Positions 29,463 to 39,412 of a stretch of DNA of 54,154 bases are shown one piece after another. Below the pieces are notes generated by a model. The model made no database searches. It had not been told where the DNA came from and worked only from the letters and a program-made list of their open reading frames with translations. The stretch is from Acetoanaerobium pronyense. GTDB taxonomy: Bacteria; Bacillota; Clostridia; Peptostreptococcales; Filifactoraceae. The DNA lies in contig NZ_JAGGLI010000019.1 of NCBI RefSeq assembly GCF_017874355.1, positions 1 to 54,154 on the forward strand. Direction: 5' to 3'. A program made the translations under genes and the position numbers. Numbering within the stretch: the stretch's first letter is position 1; each line of letters begins with the position of its first letter.

Positions 29463-30476
29463 ATGAAAATTTTAAAGAAATTCACCTCGTTACTTGTCAT
29501 TACTTTAATGATAATCATAAATCCTCTTATTTCTTATCTTCCATCTGAAGCTATAAGCAGTTATAAGGATATCTCCGTCATGATAGTCACATCAGACAAT
29601 ATAGGAACAATGACAATTGGAAGTGGTTTTCCATATAGTGATGACGGCAAAATAATAACGAATTATCACGTAATAGAAAAAGCTCTTTATGGGGGAATTA
29701 TTTTTGAAGGAGCAGAGAATCTTTATCCATTTTCAATTATAGGCGTTGACAAGATTAATGACATAGCAGTTTTAAAAATAGAAAAAGAAACCACCCCTTT
29801 AAAAACATCATCCTTGTCCAGCCTAAAGGTTGGGGATTCTGTAACTGCTGTAGGAAATCCTCTTGGAGTAGTAAACGTTGCAAGCGAGGGCAAAGTAACA
29901 AGATTTTCTGACGATTCCATATATTTCACTGCCCCAATAGATCAAGGAAATAGCGGAGGCCCCCTTTTAAATTCTAAAGGGGAAGTAATTGGAATAGTGA
30001 CTGCAATAGTAAGCAGTTCAGGATATAGCTCAAGTTACGCCACTCCTGCCCATATGATTGAAAGTGTTCCACTTAATTTAAATGTTTCTGTGCTTCCATT
30101 TTCAAATCTCCTTGAAGGACTTGAAAGTCACGGAGAATATTATTATCACCTAGAAATGGTGCTAAACGGAACCCTTAATTCTATCCCTTCAGCTACTGTC
30201 GAAGAAGCCTTTAATGATTTTTTTGTAGACCCTGAATTTAGTCACTTTATTTCTGTTGATGGCTCCTCAGTTATAGAGTTTACAGGAATATGTCTTTATA
30301 ATGATGCTCTTGCTGATATTTTAATTCAGTTTGTAATAGATGATGAAGATGTCTTTTATATTCATTATATGGAAGTCAATGGACTTTCAAAAGACAATAT
30401 AGAAATCCTGGAACTTTTAAGAGCCATAAATGACTATATAACTTTATCAGACGTAGAGTTCAATAATGCAGCCTAA
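29463..30476 (+). CDS. Secreted trypsin-like serine protease (S1C/DegP-like)
   Basis: The 337-residue protein has a signal peptide (about 1-27) and a chymotrypsin-fold domain (about 35-210) with the triad visible as H in NYHVIE, D in NDIAVLKIE and S in GNSGGPLL. No PDZ domain follows; instead there is a C-terminal region (about 215-337) of unknown fold. The ATG at 29463 sits 8 bases after AAGGAGG, better than the in-frame start 36 bases upstream. It is a monocistronic plus-strand gene between two minus-strand operons. Substrate unknown. Confidence 0.9.
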   Translation: MKILKKFTSLLVITLMIIINPLISYLPSEAISSYKDISVMIVTSDNIGTMTIGSGFPYSDDGKIITNYHVIEKALYGGIIFEGAENLYPFSIIGVDKINDIAVLKIEKETTPLKTSSLSSLKVGDSVTAVGNPLGVVNVASEGKVTRFSDDSIYFTAPIDQGNSGGPLLNSKGEVIGIVTAIVSSSGYSSSYATPAHMIESVPLNLNVSVLPFSNLLEGLESHGEYYYHLEMVLNGTLNSIPSATVEEAFNDFFVDPEFSHFISVDGSSVIEFTGICLYNDALADILIQFVIDDEDVFYIHYMEVNGLSKDNIEILELLRAINDYITLSDVEFNNAA

Positions 30477-30512
30477 TGCTTTAGAAAAATCATATATTAA
30501 AATATTTATATT

Positions 30513-30560
30513 AAAAAAGTGGTACCTAGAATAAATCTTTATTCCAAGTGCCACTTTTTA
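30513..30560. terminator. Bidirectional terminator between the protease and upp
   Basis: AAAAAAGTGGTAC (30513-30525) pairs with GTGCCACTTTTT (30548-30559), with a second inner stem GAATAAA/TTTATTC. Runs of T on both strands suit both convergent genes. Confidence 0.8.
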
Positions 30561-30599
30561 ATGCATTTATAAAGTTTTTATATTTTAATAAGGCTTACT

Positions 30600-31238
<639 letters not shown>

Positions 31239-31263
31239 CTAAAATTTTGATTTAGATTTGATT

Positions 31264-31710
31264 TTATAGATTATTGCTTTCTATATCAATTATCATATCC
31301 ACTCTTTTAGCATGTCTTTCTCCCTCAAATTCTGTCTCAAGAAAGGCATCAACAAGTTCTAGAGCAAGGCCATAGCCAAGTACTCTTTCTCCAAGGGAAA
31401 TCATTTGACAGTTATTGTGAGCTCTGCTCATTTTTGCTGAGAAGGTATCAGAAACATTTGCACATCTTATTCCTTTTACTTTGTTTGCAGCAAGTCCTAT
31501 TCCAATTCCAGTTCCGCAACAAACTATCCCTCTTTCTATCTCTTCATTTATTATCCCTTTGGCAACTGCTTCTCCATACTTTGGATAATCCACAGATTCA
31601 GGCCCATTTGTCCCATAATCCACAACTTCATAACCCTTTTCGTTAAGATGATTTTTTATTACCTCTTTAAGCTTATACGCCCCATGGTCTGCTCCAATTC
31701 CTATTTTCAT
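31264..31710 (-). CDS. rpiB: Ribose 5-phosphate isomerase B
   Basis: Interconverts ribulose- and ribose-5-phosphate. The 148-residue protein has GADHGAYKLK, the active-site cysteine in CCGTGIGI and the C-terminal R-rich tail. It overlaps ywlE by 4 bases, showing coupled translation. Confidence 0.95.
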   Translation of the reverse strand: MKIGIGADHGAYKLKEVIKNHLNEKGYEVVDYGTNGPESVDYPKYGEAVAKGIINEEIERGIVCCGTGIGIGLAANKVKGIRCANVSDTFSAKMSRAHNNCQMISLGERVLGYGLALELVDAFLETEFEGERHAKRVDMIIDIESNNL

Positions 31711-32177
31711 TGATTTTCCTCCTTGCTAATTTTTATAATCTTATGAACCGACTTTTTTATAGCATCTATTATTTCATCTCTTACAAGTATATAGCTGTCT
31801 ATGCCAAGTCCAAACGGGTCGTTTATATCCTTTTCACCCATATCAGCAAATTCCTTAAGAGTATAAACATTTAAATTTTTATCATAATTTAATAGCAATT
31901 CTTTATGGGCCCTTCCCATTGTAAGTAAGATATCAGCCTGAATGTTCTCTGGATTTATCCTCTGACTTCTGTGTTTTTTTATATCAACACCTATTTCACT
32001 CATTGCATCAATGGAATGCTCAGAAGCTGTGTCTCCATTAAAAGCCATAGTACCAATAGAATAAATACTGTAGTTTTCGAGATTTTCCCCCATATCTTTA
32101 AGTTCAGACTTTAGAATAGCTTCAGCCATAGGGCTTCTGCAAGTGTTTCCAGTGCATACAAATGCCACTTTAATCAA
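31707..32177 (-). CDS. Low-molecular-weight protein phosphatase, arginine-phosphatase type (YwlE)
   Basis: The P-loop CTGNTCRSP carries threonine at the position that sets arginine-phosphate specificity in YwlE; tyrosine phosphatases have a larger residue there. The C-terminal acid pair is in DPFGLG. About 156 residues. The TTG at 32177 is used because AAGGAG abuts the upstream ATG (32186) with no spacer; the 9-base gap to the TTG is good. It lies between sua5 and rpiB, the usual Firmicutes order. Confidence 0.9.
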   Translation of the reverse strand: MIKVAFVCTGNTCRSPMAEAILKSELKDMGENLENYSIYSIGTMAFNGDTASEHSIDAMSEIGVDIKKHRSQRINPENIQADILLTMGRAHKELLLNYDKNLNVYTLKEFADMGEKDINDPFGLGIDSYILVRDEIIDAIKKSVHKIIKISKEENQ

Positions 32178-32190
32178 CTTAATCATCTCC

Positions 32191-33231
32191 TTATATAATA
32201 TGGTTTCCTGCTGCCTTTATTAGTCTATTCATTATAGCGTCAGCCACAGAATCTCCTTCAAGAAAATGGATATATACTTTAGAAAGACCTATATCGTCAA
32301 CTTTTCTAAGGATTTTGAAAAAATTCTTGGCAGCTTCAATATGATTTTCTCCTAGGCTAATACCTAGCCCATCATAATATCCTAAATATTTTTCAAGGCA
32401 AATTACACCTATTTTCCCATTCTTGGCTAATTCTATTTCTTTTTTTATTTTGCTTACTATCTCAGTTTCAGAGCCTTTGACAACCACGAGTTCTGCATTT
32501 GGACTATAGTGAGTATATTTCATTCCTGGGGATTTTGGAGGAGTGTTCTTATCTTTCAATGATGAATCCTCTTCTATTTCAAATCCCAGTACCTTTTCTA
32601 TATCTTTTTTTCCAATTTTTCCAGGTCTTAGTATAATAGGTTTTTCTGATGTCATATCAATTACTGTTGATTCAAGTCCTATCTCGCTATCTGAATGAAT
32701 TATTATAGCATCAACTCTTTTTGTGAATTCATCTTCTATATACTCAGCTGAAGTGATTGAGGGTCTTCCGGAAATATTCGCAGATGGGGCTGCGATAGGC
32801 ACCCCTGACATCTCTATAAGTTTTCTTGCAATCTCATTCGAAGGCATTCTTACAGCTACTGTTTCAAGATTTCCTGTAGTAGCGTATGGAACTTCTTTAG
32901 TTTTTTTAAAGATAATGGTTAGAGGTCCTGGCCAAAATGCATCCATAAGTTTTTTAGAGTTTTCACTTACAAAAGCTGCTATTTTATAAAGTTCATGAGG
33001 GTCTGATATATGAACAATCAAAGGGTTATCAGAGGGTCTTCCTTTTGCTTTGTAGATTTTTCTTGCTCCCTCCTCGTCTAAGGCATTTCCCCCTAGACCA
33101 TATACCGTTTCAGTTGGAAAAACAACCGTCCCTCCTGATTTGATTATATTTGCTGCTTCCTCTATCATAACTCTATCTTTTTCTAAGTTTTCTATTTTAA
33201 AAATCTTTGTTTTTTTATTAAAATCTTCCAT
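32191..33231 (-). CDS. L-threonylcarbamoyladenylate synthase (Sua5/YwlC)
   Basis: Makes threonylcarbamoyl-AMP for the t6A37 modification of ANN-decoding tRNAs. The 346-residue protein has the YrdC domain (about 15-205, with VVFPTETVYGLG and the SANISGRPS motif) and a C-terminal Sua5 domain (about 235-346). The ATG at 33231 is 8 bases from AAGGAG; the one two codons earlier is too close. It precedes ywlE by 13 bp and follows prfA. Confidence 0.93.
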   Translation of the reverse strand: MEDFNKKTKIFKIENLEKDRVMIEEAANIIKSGGTVVFPTETVYGLGGNALDEEGARKIYKAKGRPSDNPLIVHISDPHELYKIAAFVSENSKKLMDAFWPGPLTIIFKKTKEVPYATTGNLETVAVRMPSNEIARKLIEMSGVPIAAPSANISGRPSITSAEYIEDEFTKRVDAIIIHSDSEIGLESTVIDMTSEKPIILRPGKIGKKDIEKVLGFEIEEDSSLKDKNTPPKSPGMKYTHYSPNAELVVVKGSETEIVSKIKKEIELAKNGKIGVICLEKYLGYYDGLGISLGENHIEAAKNFFKILRKVDDIGLSKVYIHFLEGDSVADAIMNRLIKAAGNHII

Positions 33232-33282
33232 AGGCATGTCTCCTTAATTTAAAATATACAGAATTTTTGTACTTTGCATATG

Positions 33283-33306
33283 AAAAAAGGCCATTTTTCA
33301 CTGGCC
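33283..33306 (-). terminator. Weak terminator after prfA
   Basis: Minus-strand stem GGCCA/TGGCC with an 8-base loop, followed by T6. The short stem may allow partial read-through into sua5. Confidence 0.55.
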
Positions 33307-33322
33307 CTTCTTTTATATAATA

Positions 33323-34390
33323 TTACTCTGCCATTTTCATTTTTTCGGCCTGATCAGTGGTTATAAGAGCTTCAACCATCTCATCTATATCACCATTAAT
33401 AAATGACTCCAGCTTATAAAGAGTAAGACCTATTCTGTGGTCAGTGATTCTTCCTTGAGGATAGTTGTATGTTCTGATTCTCTCAGATCTATCACCTGTA
33501 CCAACTTGGCTTTTTCTTTCGCTTGCAACTTCTTTTTGCGCTTTTTCAAGCTCTATATCATAAAGCTTAGCCTTTAGAAGTTTAAAAGCTTTCTCCTTAT
33601 TTTTCAGCTGAGATTTTTCATCCTGCATAGAAATTACTATTCCACTTGGAACATGGGTAAGTCTTACCGCAGAATCTGTGGTATTTACAGACTGTCCTCC
33701 GTTTCCAGAAGATCTAAATACATCTACTCTTACATCATTTAGATTTAGTTCTACTTCAACATCTTCAGCTTCCGGGAGTACTGCCACAGTGGCTGTAGAC
33801 GTATGGATTCTTCCACTTGATTCTGTATCAGGAACTCTTTGAACCCTATGAACTCCAGATTCAAACTTTAATCTTGAATATGCACCTTTACCATTTATCA
33901 TAAATACTATTTCTTTATATCCCCCTATACCTGTTTCATTAGAAGACATTACTTCTACCTTCCATCTTCTATTTGAAGCATACATAGAGTACATTCTAAA
34001 AAGAGTTCCGGCAAATAATGCTGCTTCATCTCCGCCAGCTCCTCCTCTTATCTCAACTATTACGTTTTTTTCATCATTTGGGTCTTTAGGAAGAAGAAGA
34101 AAGTTTAGTTCTTCAACTATAGATTCCATTGATTCTTCAAGTTCTGAAAGCTCCATTTTCGCAAGCTCTCTCATTTCCTCATCATTAGAGGTTTCAAGGA
34201 TTTCTTTAGATCCTGCTATCTGCTCTTTCGCAGATTTATATTCTCTATACTTCATTACTATAGGCTCTATATCGGCATGTTCCTTCATGAATTTCTGCCA
34301 TTGACTCTGATTCCCTATTACCTCAGGGTCAGATATCTTTTCATTGAGCTCTCTATATTTTTCTTCTATAAATTCCAGTTTATCAAACAT
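33323..34390 (-). CDS. prfA: Peptide chain release factor 1
   Basis: Recognises UAA and UAG and releases the peptide. The 355-residue protein has [13 protein letters not shown], the codon-reading loop [14 protein letters not shown] and the catalytic GGQ in [12 protein letters not shown], which PrmC methylates. The ATG at 34390 follows GGGTGG; the GTG three codons upstream overlaps that site. Follows prmC by 52 bases. Confidence 0.97.
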   Translation of the reverse strand: MFDKLEFIEEKYRELNEKISDPEVIGNQSQWQKFMKEHADIEPIVMKYREYKSAKEQIAGSKEILETSNDEEMRELAKMELSELEESMESIVEELNFLLLPKDPNDEKNVIVEIRGGAGGDEAALFAGTLFRMYSMYASNRRWKVEVMSSNETGIGGYKEIVFMINGKGAYSRLKFESGVHRVQRVPDTESSGRIHTSTATVAVLPEAEDVEVELNLNDVRVDVFRSSGNGGQSVNTTDSAVRLTHVPSGIVISMQDEKSQLKNKEKAFKLLKAKLYDIELEKAQKEVASERKSQVGTGDRSERIRTYNYPQGRITDHRIGLTLYKLESFINGDIDEMVEALITTDQAEKMKMAE

Positions 34391-34442
34391 ATTAACCACC
34401 CTTTATCAAATTACTCCGTTCAAATACAAACACTTAATTATA

Positions 34443-35300
34443 TCAAATTTTTCGCCCTATTACAACCCTGTCAAGTCCTGCTAAATCTTTATATACTGAT
34501 ATATCTTCATATCCTGAGCCATTCATTACAGTCTTTACAGCTTCCCCTTGGTCATATCCTATTTCAAAGGCCATGATTCCTCCCTTATTTAAAAAGTTTG
34601 AGCCATCCCTAACTATTGCTCTATAAAAATCGAGGCCATCTTCCCCGCCATCTAATGCATCTAAAGGCTCGTGCTCTCTTATTTCAATTTGAAGAGTTTT
34701 TATTACATCTTTTTTTATATAAGGAGGATTAGATACTATAAAATCTGCTTTAATATTTCCTTCGATTTTATGAAATAGGCTTCCTTCTCTTACATCAAGT
34801 CTATCTTTTACACCATGCCTAATGGAATTTTTCCTAGTAAGCTCTATGGCAGAAGGATTGATATCACAAGCTATAATCTTTAGGTTAGAAAATTCTTTTA
34901 GAAGGGAAATTGATATAATTCCGCTTCCTGGACCTATTTCTATCCCAAGGATGTCTTTTTTTTCATTTAAATTACTATCTTTCAGCTCCTTGATTAGCTC
35001 TTCAACTAAAATTTCAGTATCCGGTCTTGGAATAAGTACAGACTTCTCCACCAGAAAATCCATCCCCATAAACTCCCTCTCTTTTAATATATAGTGAATT
35101 GGAGTTCCAGATTTTCTTAGTGAAAGATATTCTTTTATTTTCTTTTCCTTATTTTCTTCTATACTCTCCTCTAAGTTAAGTATAAGATAAAGCCTCTCCT
35201 TTTGAAGAACATAACCTATTATAAGCTCAGAATCAAGTCTTGGGTTTTGAGTATTTGAAAGCTCATCCATCCCAAAAGCAATCAGTTCTTTTATGGTCAT
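34443..35300 (-). CDS. prmC: Release factor glutamine methyltransferase
   Basis: SAM-dependent methylation of the GGQ glutamine of release factors. The 285-residue protein has an N-terminal helical domain, the SAM motif EIGPGSGIISI and the substrate motif NPPYI. The ATG at 35300 is 8 bases from AAAGGA; the TTG six codons upstream is upstream of that site. Directly precedes prfA, its substrate gene. Confidence 0.94.
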   Translation of the reverse strand: MTIKELIAFGMDELSNTQNPRLDSELIIGYVLQKERLYLILNLEESIEENKEKKIKEYLSLRKSGTPIHYILKEREFMGMDFLVEKSVLIPRPDTEILVEELIKELKDSNLNEKKDILGIEIGPGSGIISISLLKEFSNLKIIACDINPSAIELTRKNSIRHGVKDRLDVREGSLFHKIEGNIKADFIVSNPPYIKKDVIKTLQIEIREHEPLDALDGGEDGLDFYRAIVRDGSNFLNKGGIMAFEIGYDQGEAVKTVMNGSGYEDISVYKDLAGLDRVVIGRKI

Positions 35301-35377
35301 CCAATCTATCCTTTCCAAAAGTTTTAATTTATAGGCAAGTAATTATGATTTTAAATAATATAAATCGAAAGCTAATT

Positions 35378-36382
35378 CTATTCTCCAGCTCCATTATTAG
35401 CTATTGCTGCTGCAAAAGTTTTCTCTCTTTCAAGGATGTCTTGATTAAGTAAAAAAACCTCCTGTGCATCCTCTTTCATGTCCTCTTTGGTCTCATTGAT
35501 ACCAAGGGCTCCCTTTAGAGATGCAATTGCAACCTCTATTTGTCTTTCGTCAGGCTCTTTTGTAGTTATTTTTTGAAGCATAAGTCCAGGAAATACAAGA
35601 GCTTTAGTAAAAGGGTCATTTCCCTTTCCTGCAAGTTTTATAATTTCATAGGATATTCCTGAAACTATTGGAAGCATAATTACTTTTAATAAAGATCTTA
35701 AAAGGATGCTTTCTGTAGATATAAAAGAAAAAATAAATGTAGACACCATAAGAACCACAAATATAAAATTCGTGCCACATCTAGGATGGAGTCTAGGCAT
35801 TTTCTTAACATTTTCTACGGTAAGTTCCAAATCCCTCTCATATGCCTGTATAGATTTATGTTCTGCTCCATGATATTGAAAAACCCTCTTAATATCTGAA
35901 AGCAATGATATAAGGTATATATAAGCTACAAAGAAACCAACCTTTATAATCCCCTCTTTAAGACTCTTTAAGGCTCCTGTATCAGATTCAGAAAAACTAA
36001 CCACAAAAGATGGAAGAATTACAAAAAGACCTAAAGCTAAAGCTACAGCAATAACCATAGAAATAACTGTTGCTACCTTGTCTGCATTTTCTTTGAAAAT
36101 TTTCGTCATAAGATTTTCAAAGAAACCATCTACTTCCTCTTCTTCTTCAAAAAATGACGCTGAATAATTTATATCTTTACTGCCTTGAACCATTGAGTCT
36201 ATAAGCATAAACACGCCTCTTACAAAAGGTACCTTTCTAAGCTTATTTCCAGCACTTTTTATATTTTCTGTCTTTAAAACTATCTCTCCATTTGATTTTC
36301 TAATAGCTATAGCTTTTTTTTCTTCACTCTTCATCATGACCCCTTCGATGAGGGCCTGTCCTCCTACACTTAATTTCCTCAT
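35378..36382 (-). CDS. yqhQ: DUF1385 family membrane protein (YqhQ-like)
   Basis: Function unknown; conserved in Firmicutes next to prmC/prfA. The 334-residue protein has an N-terminal soluble part (GGQALIEGVMMKS), about four to five membrane segments (about 108-132, 150-170, 205-225, 232-250) and the family motifs HGAEHKSIQAYE and HPRCGTNFIF, whose histidines and cysteine could bind metal (inference). AAGGAG precedes the ATG. Confidence 0.85.
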   Translation of the reverse strand: MRKLSVGGQALIEGVMMKSEEKKAIAIRKSNGEIVLKTENIKSAGNKLRKVPFVRGVFMLIDSMVQGSKDINYSASFFEEEEEVDGFFENLMTKIFKENADKVATVISMVIAVALALGLFVILPSFVVSFSESDTGALKSLKEGIIKVGFFVAYIYLISLLSDIKRVFQYHGAEHKSIQAYERDLELTVENVKKMPRLHPRCGTNFIFVVLMVSTFIFSFISTESILLRSLLKVIMLPIVSGISYEIIKLAGKGNDPFTKALVFPGLMLQKITTKEPDERQIEVAIASLKGALGINETKEDMKEDAQEVFLLNQDILEREKTFAAAIANNGAGE

Positions 36383-36570
36383 AATTATTCTCCTTAGTTT
36401 GATTTCTAAAATAACTTTTATCTCTAATATTATTATACTGCTTTATTTATAATTAAAGGTTATATTTTTATAACAATTCATTATTTACATATTTAATATA
36501 TCATAAGAACATAGTTAAAAATTGTTTTATAATAAAATTATATTTTATTTTTATTATTTTTATGTTACAC
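36383..36570. other. AT-rich spacer upstream of yqhQ
   Basis: About 190 bases of AT-rich DNA with no gene-like reading frame. A minus-strand TATAAT candidate lies near the yqhQ side but with no good -35, and nothing else recognisable. The A/T tracts at 36520-36560 could act as an UP element for the plus-strand promoter beside them. Confidence 0.4.
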
Positions 36571-36599
36571 TTGATTTATTTTATCTTCTAGTATATAAT
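36571..36599 (+). promoter_or_regulatory. Predicted promoter of a plus-strand small RNA
   Basis: TTGATT (36571-36576), exactly 17 bases, TATAAT (36594-36599). It points away from yqhQ and toward the tdk 3' end, with no plus-strand gene downstream. Confidence 0.55.
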
Positions 36600-36605
36600 A
36601 ATTTT

Positions 36606-36710
36606 AAAGACTTAGAGATTAATATCTTGAAGTTTTCCTTTAAAATATTTCCCCATATAAAGACAGCTGGCCACAGGAGAACCTGTGGCCAAATTTCTTT
36701 TTTGTGTTTT
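36606..36710 (+). ncRNA. Candidate ~100-nt small RNA between yqhQ and tdk
   Basis: A consensus-like promoter precedes this stretch and a strong stem-loop with a long T-run ends it. Two hairpins are visible: ACTT-AGAT-TAAT-ATCT-AAGT near 36610-36635, and the 10-bp TGGCCACAGG stem (36668-36691). There is no sensible coding frame. I do not recognise an RNA family; function unknown. The terminator could equally serve tdk, with the promoter accidental. Confidence 0.35.
36668..36691. terminator. Strong hairpin between yqhQ and tdk
   Basis: TGGCCACAGG (36668-36677) with CCTGTGGCCA (36682-36691), perfect 10-bp stem, 4-base loop. The T-run is on the plus strand (AAATTTCTTTTTT), weaker on the minus strand. 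It lies 30 bases past the tdk stop. Confidence 0.7.
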
Positions 36711-36721
36711 TTTCATTGTTT

Positions 36722-37297
36722 TTATTTCGATATTTGGTGACATTTTCTGCATCTTGCTTCGTAAGACTCAGTTGCGCCAACAAGTATTATAGGATCATCG
36801 TATCTTGCAGGCTTTCCATTTATCAATCTTTGAGTTCTAGTAGCTGGTGAACCACATTTCATGCAAACAGCCTGAAGCTTATCTACAAACTCAGCTCTTG
36901 AAAGAAGTCCAGGAACTGGTCCAAATGGTTCTGCTTTAAAATCCATATCGAGTCCAGCTGTTATTACTCTAATACCCATATCTGCAAGCCTAAGAGCAAT
37001 CTCTACAACCCTCTCATGAAAAAATTGAACCTCGTCTATCCCCACAACCTGAGTTTCATCCGTAATATAATCAAGTATTTCCTCTGGATGATTTATAGCA
37101 ATGGCTCTAATACTTATACCGCTATGAGATACCACATCTTCTTTGCTATAGCGATTGTCTATACACGGTTTAAATACGATAACATCCTGTTTTGCTATTT
37201 TAGCTCTTTTTAATCTTCTTATAAGTTCTTCGCTTTTTCCGCTATACATTGGTCCTACTACAACTTCTATATAACCATGGTCAGTTGGTCTATACAT
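36722..37297 (-). CDS. tdk: Thymidine kinase
   Basis: Phosphorylates thymidine for dTTP salvage. The 191-residue protein has the P-loop [20 protein letters not shown] and the zinc motif CMKCG and CRKCH. GAGGTGAGAT precedes the ATG. Between rpmE and yqhQ, as in other clostridial genomes. Confidence 0.95.
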   Translation of the reverse strand: MYRPTDHGYIEVVVGPMYSGKSEELIRRLKRAKIAKQDVIVFKPCIDNRYSKEDVVSHSGISIRAIAINHPEEILDYITDETQVVGIDEVQFFHERVVEIALRLADMGIRVITAGLDMDFKAEPFGPVPGLLSRAEFVDKLQAVCMKCGSPATRTQRLINGKPARYDDPIILVGATESYEARCRKCHQISK

Positions 37298-37351
37298 ATC
37301 TCACCTCAAAATAATCTATTTTTACATTATTTAATTATACATTAGCTTCAA

Positions 37352-37382
37352 AAAATATTAAAGGACCGCCTTTGCGGTCCTT
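37352..37382 (-). terminator. Terminator of rho-rpmE
   Basis: AAGGACCGC (37361-37369) with GCGGTCCTT (37374-37382), 4-base loop, followed on the minus strand by an A/T tail ending in T6. It starts 10 bases after the rpmE stop. Confidence 0.8.
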
Positions 37383-37392
37383 ATCATATTTT

Positions 37393-37590
37393 TTATCTTT
37401 TGAATTTGTTGTTGAATCTTTCGATTCTTCCACCCTTTTCAATGCTCTTAGCCTGTCCTGTGTAAAAAGGATGACATTGCGAACAAACTTCCACACGAAT
37501 CTCTTCATTAGTAGATCCTGCCATAAATTCATTTCCACACGCACAATGAACCTTGATTTCTTTATATTCTGGATGAATATTTGGTTTCAT
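37393..37590 (-). CDS. rpmE: Ribosomal protein L31 (zinc type)
   Basis: The protein is about 65 residues. All four zinc cysteines are present (CACG and [10 protein letters not shown]), the C+ form. The ATG at 37590 is chosen because GAGAGGTG lies before it; the frame is open for nine codons upstream. It follows rho by 89 bases and is ended by a terminator. Confidence 0.95.
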   Translation of the reverse strand: MKPNIHPEYKEIKVHCACGNEFMAGSTNEEIRVEVCSQCHPFYTGQAKSIEKGGRIERFNNKFKR

Positions 37591-37679
37591 GAAATTCACC
37601 TCTCTCCTGCTAAACATAATTAATCTATCTTACATTTTATCAACTATGACATTGTAACATAATATCTTTTTAAGTTCAA

Positions 37680-39053
37680 TCACTTTTCTTTTTCAAAAGC
37701 TTTATTTATTAGCTGAACAAAATCATTATTGTTTTTTGTATTTTTCATCATTGATATAATTTGCTCCATGCTTTCATGGGCAGTAGAGTTTATAAGAGTT
37801 CTTCTTAAGTTATATCCACATAAAAGTTCATCTTCCCCTAGAAGCATTTCTTCTTTTCTAGTACCTGATTTATATATATCAATAGCTGGGTATATTCTTT
37901 TTTCTGAAAGTCTTCTATCAAGATGAAGCTCCATGTTTCCTGTTCCTTTAAATTCTTCAAAAATTACATCATCCATCCTAGAGCCTGTCTCTACAAGTGC
38001 AGTTGCAAGTATTGTAAGAGAGCCTCCCCCTCTTATGTTTCTAGCAGCTCCAAAGAATTTTTTCGGTCCGTAAAGAGCACCAGGGTCAAGTCCTCCAGAT
38101 AGGGTTCTTCCAGTAGGCTGGATAGTTAGATTATATGCTCTAGCAAGCCTTGTGATGCTATCAAGAAGGATTACTACATCTTTTCCATGTTCTACAAGTC
38201 TTTTGGCTCTGCTTAGTACCATCTCAGCCACCTTTATATGGTGAGATGGAAGCTCATCGAAGGTAGATGATATTACATCTGCACACATTACAGATTCTCT
38301 TATATCTGTAACCTCTTCGGGTCTTTCATCAACAAGAAGTACAATAAGCTCCACTTCCTTATTGCTCTTTATTATAGAGTTTGCAACAGTCTTTAAAAGA
38401 GTGGTTTTCCCTGCCTTTGGCGGGGCAACAATAAGTCCTCTTTGTCCTTTTCCAACTGGACTTACTACATCAATAAGCCTTGCAGAAAGTTCTCCTGATT
38501 TTTCAAGATAAAATCTTTCCTCTGGATATATAGGGGTCAGTGAATCAAAGGATTTTCTCTTTGATGCTGCATCTGGCTTAAAACCATTAATAGATTTCAC
38601 ATAAAGGATGGCTCTAAATTTTTCTCCATTTTTTGGAGGTCGCGTAATCCCTAGAATTTTATCCCCTGTCTTCATACTAAATCTTCTTATCTGAGATGGT
38701 GATATATATATATCATTTTCTGTAGAGAGATAGTTCGACCCTCTTAAAAAACCATATCCATCAGGAAGAATCTCAAGTACCCCTTCTGCAAAATCTACTT
38801 CCTCTTCATTTTTAAGCTCGTCTGCAAGTTTTTCAGGAAGGGCCTCATTTTTTACCGCATCATTTGCTGCATTTTTGTCTACATCCTTTGAATTTCCTAC
38901 TTCCTTTTCCTGCATCATAGCTTTTTTTTGACTTATATCCTTTTCAAGATATTCTATAAGTTCATTTTTTTTATATGAAGTTACTGATTTTAGACCATTT
39001 TCTTTAGCCAAAGTCCTTAAATCAGACAACTTCATATTAGTTAAATTATCCAT
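37680..39053 (-). CDS. rho: Transcription termination factor Rho
   Basis: RNA-dependent helicase ATPase. The 457-residue protein has an N-terminal Rho_N/SAP-like helical domain (about 1-45, [11 protein letters not shown]), an acidic linker (about 50-95), the CSP-like RNA-binding domain (about 95-165), and the RecA-type ATPase with the P-loop [11 protein letters not shown] and the R-loop region. GGAGGA precedes the ATG. It has a long leader with a strong promoter, and is followed by rpmE. Confidence 0.97.
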   Translation of the reverse strand: MDNLTNMKLSDLRTLAKENGLKSVTSYKKNELIEYLEKDISQKKAMMQEKEVGNSKDVDKNAANDAVKNEALPEKLADELKNEEEVDFAEGVLEILPDGYGFLRGSNYLSTENDIYISPSQIRRFSMKTGDKILGITRPPKNGEKFRAILYVKSINGFKPDAASKRKSFDSLTPIYPEERFYLEKSGELSARLIDVVSPVGKGQRGLIVAPPKAGKTTLLKTVANSIIKSNKEVELIVLLVDERPEEVTDIRESVMCADVISSTFDELPSHHIKVAEMVLSRAKRLVEHGKDVVILLDSITRLARAYNLTIQPTGRTLSGGLDPGALYGPKKFFGAARNIRGGGSLTILATALVETGSRMDDVIFEEFKGTGNMELHLDRRLSEKRIYPAIDIYKSGTRKEEMLLGEDELLCGYNLRRTLINSTAHESMEQIISMMKNTKNNNDFVQLINKAFEKEK

Positions 39054-39318
39054 TTGAATTATCCTCCTGAAATAAACTGCGTAACTTTACAAATATTAAT
39101 CTATCTTTAAATTATGTAATCTAATTTTCCATCTAAGTTTTTACATTTAAAAGGACTCTATTATATATTAAACTTTTGGGGAGTTTTGGTTTTTGGAAAT
39201 CCTAGAGTTTAAATTGGGAAAAAATAATTTTGCAGACAAGATTTATCTGAAAAGATTCATCACGCAGATTCACTTATATAGATGTTGTATTTTTTATAGT
39301 AATACTTTTATGATTCTT
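39054..39318 (-). promoter_or_regulatory. Long rho leader with C-rich loop
   Basis: From the predicted promoter to the ATG is about 265 bases without a gene. Within the minus-strand RNA, ACTCTA and TAGAGT (39155-39160, 39203-39208) can pair and enclose a 42-base loop with nine C and three G, containing ACC and TCCCC groups, resembling a Rho-utilisation site. Autogenous control of rho is known in E. coli and Bacillus; here it is inferred. Confidence 0.4.
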
Positions 39319-39324
39319 TTTTAT

Positions 39325-39353
39325 ATTATAACATGAAAGATTATTTTTTCAAA
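39325..39353 (-). promoter_or_regulatory. Predicted rho promoter
   Basis: Minus strand TTTGAA (39348-39353), 17 bases, TATAAT (39325-39330) with an extended TG motif. It abuts the glpX terminator. Confidence 0.6.
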
Positions 39354-39390
39354 ATAAAGCCTTGCCAACAAATTAATTTAGCAAGGCTTT
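39350..39390 (-). terminator. Terminator of glpX genes
   Basis: AAAGCCTTGC (39356-39365) with GCAAGGCTTT (39381-39390), perfect 10-bp stem, 15-base loop, T/A tail on the minus strand. It begins 23 bases after the glpX stop. Confidence 0.75.
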
Positions 39391-39412
39391 TCCAAAAAGT
39401 TTTAAAATAGTC

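Noticed and set aside
36522-36740. Open frame of 72 codons on the plus strand in the yqhQ-tdk spacer
   Set aside because: Very AT-rich codons, no ribosome site, and it overlaps the hairpin and the end of tdk. The RNA reading is favoured.
37335-37544. Minus-strand frame overlapping rpmE
   Set aside because: It is a shifted frame of L31, which has all its zinc cysteines in its own frame.
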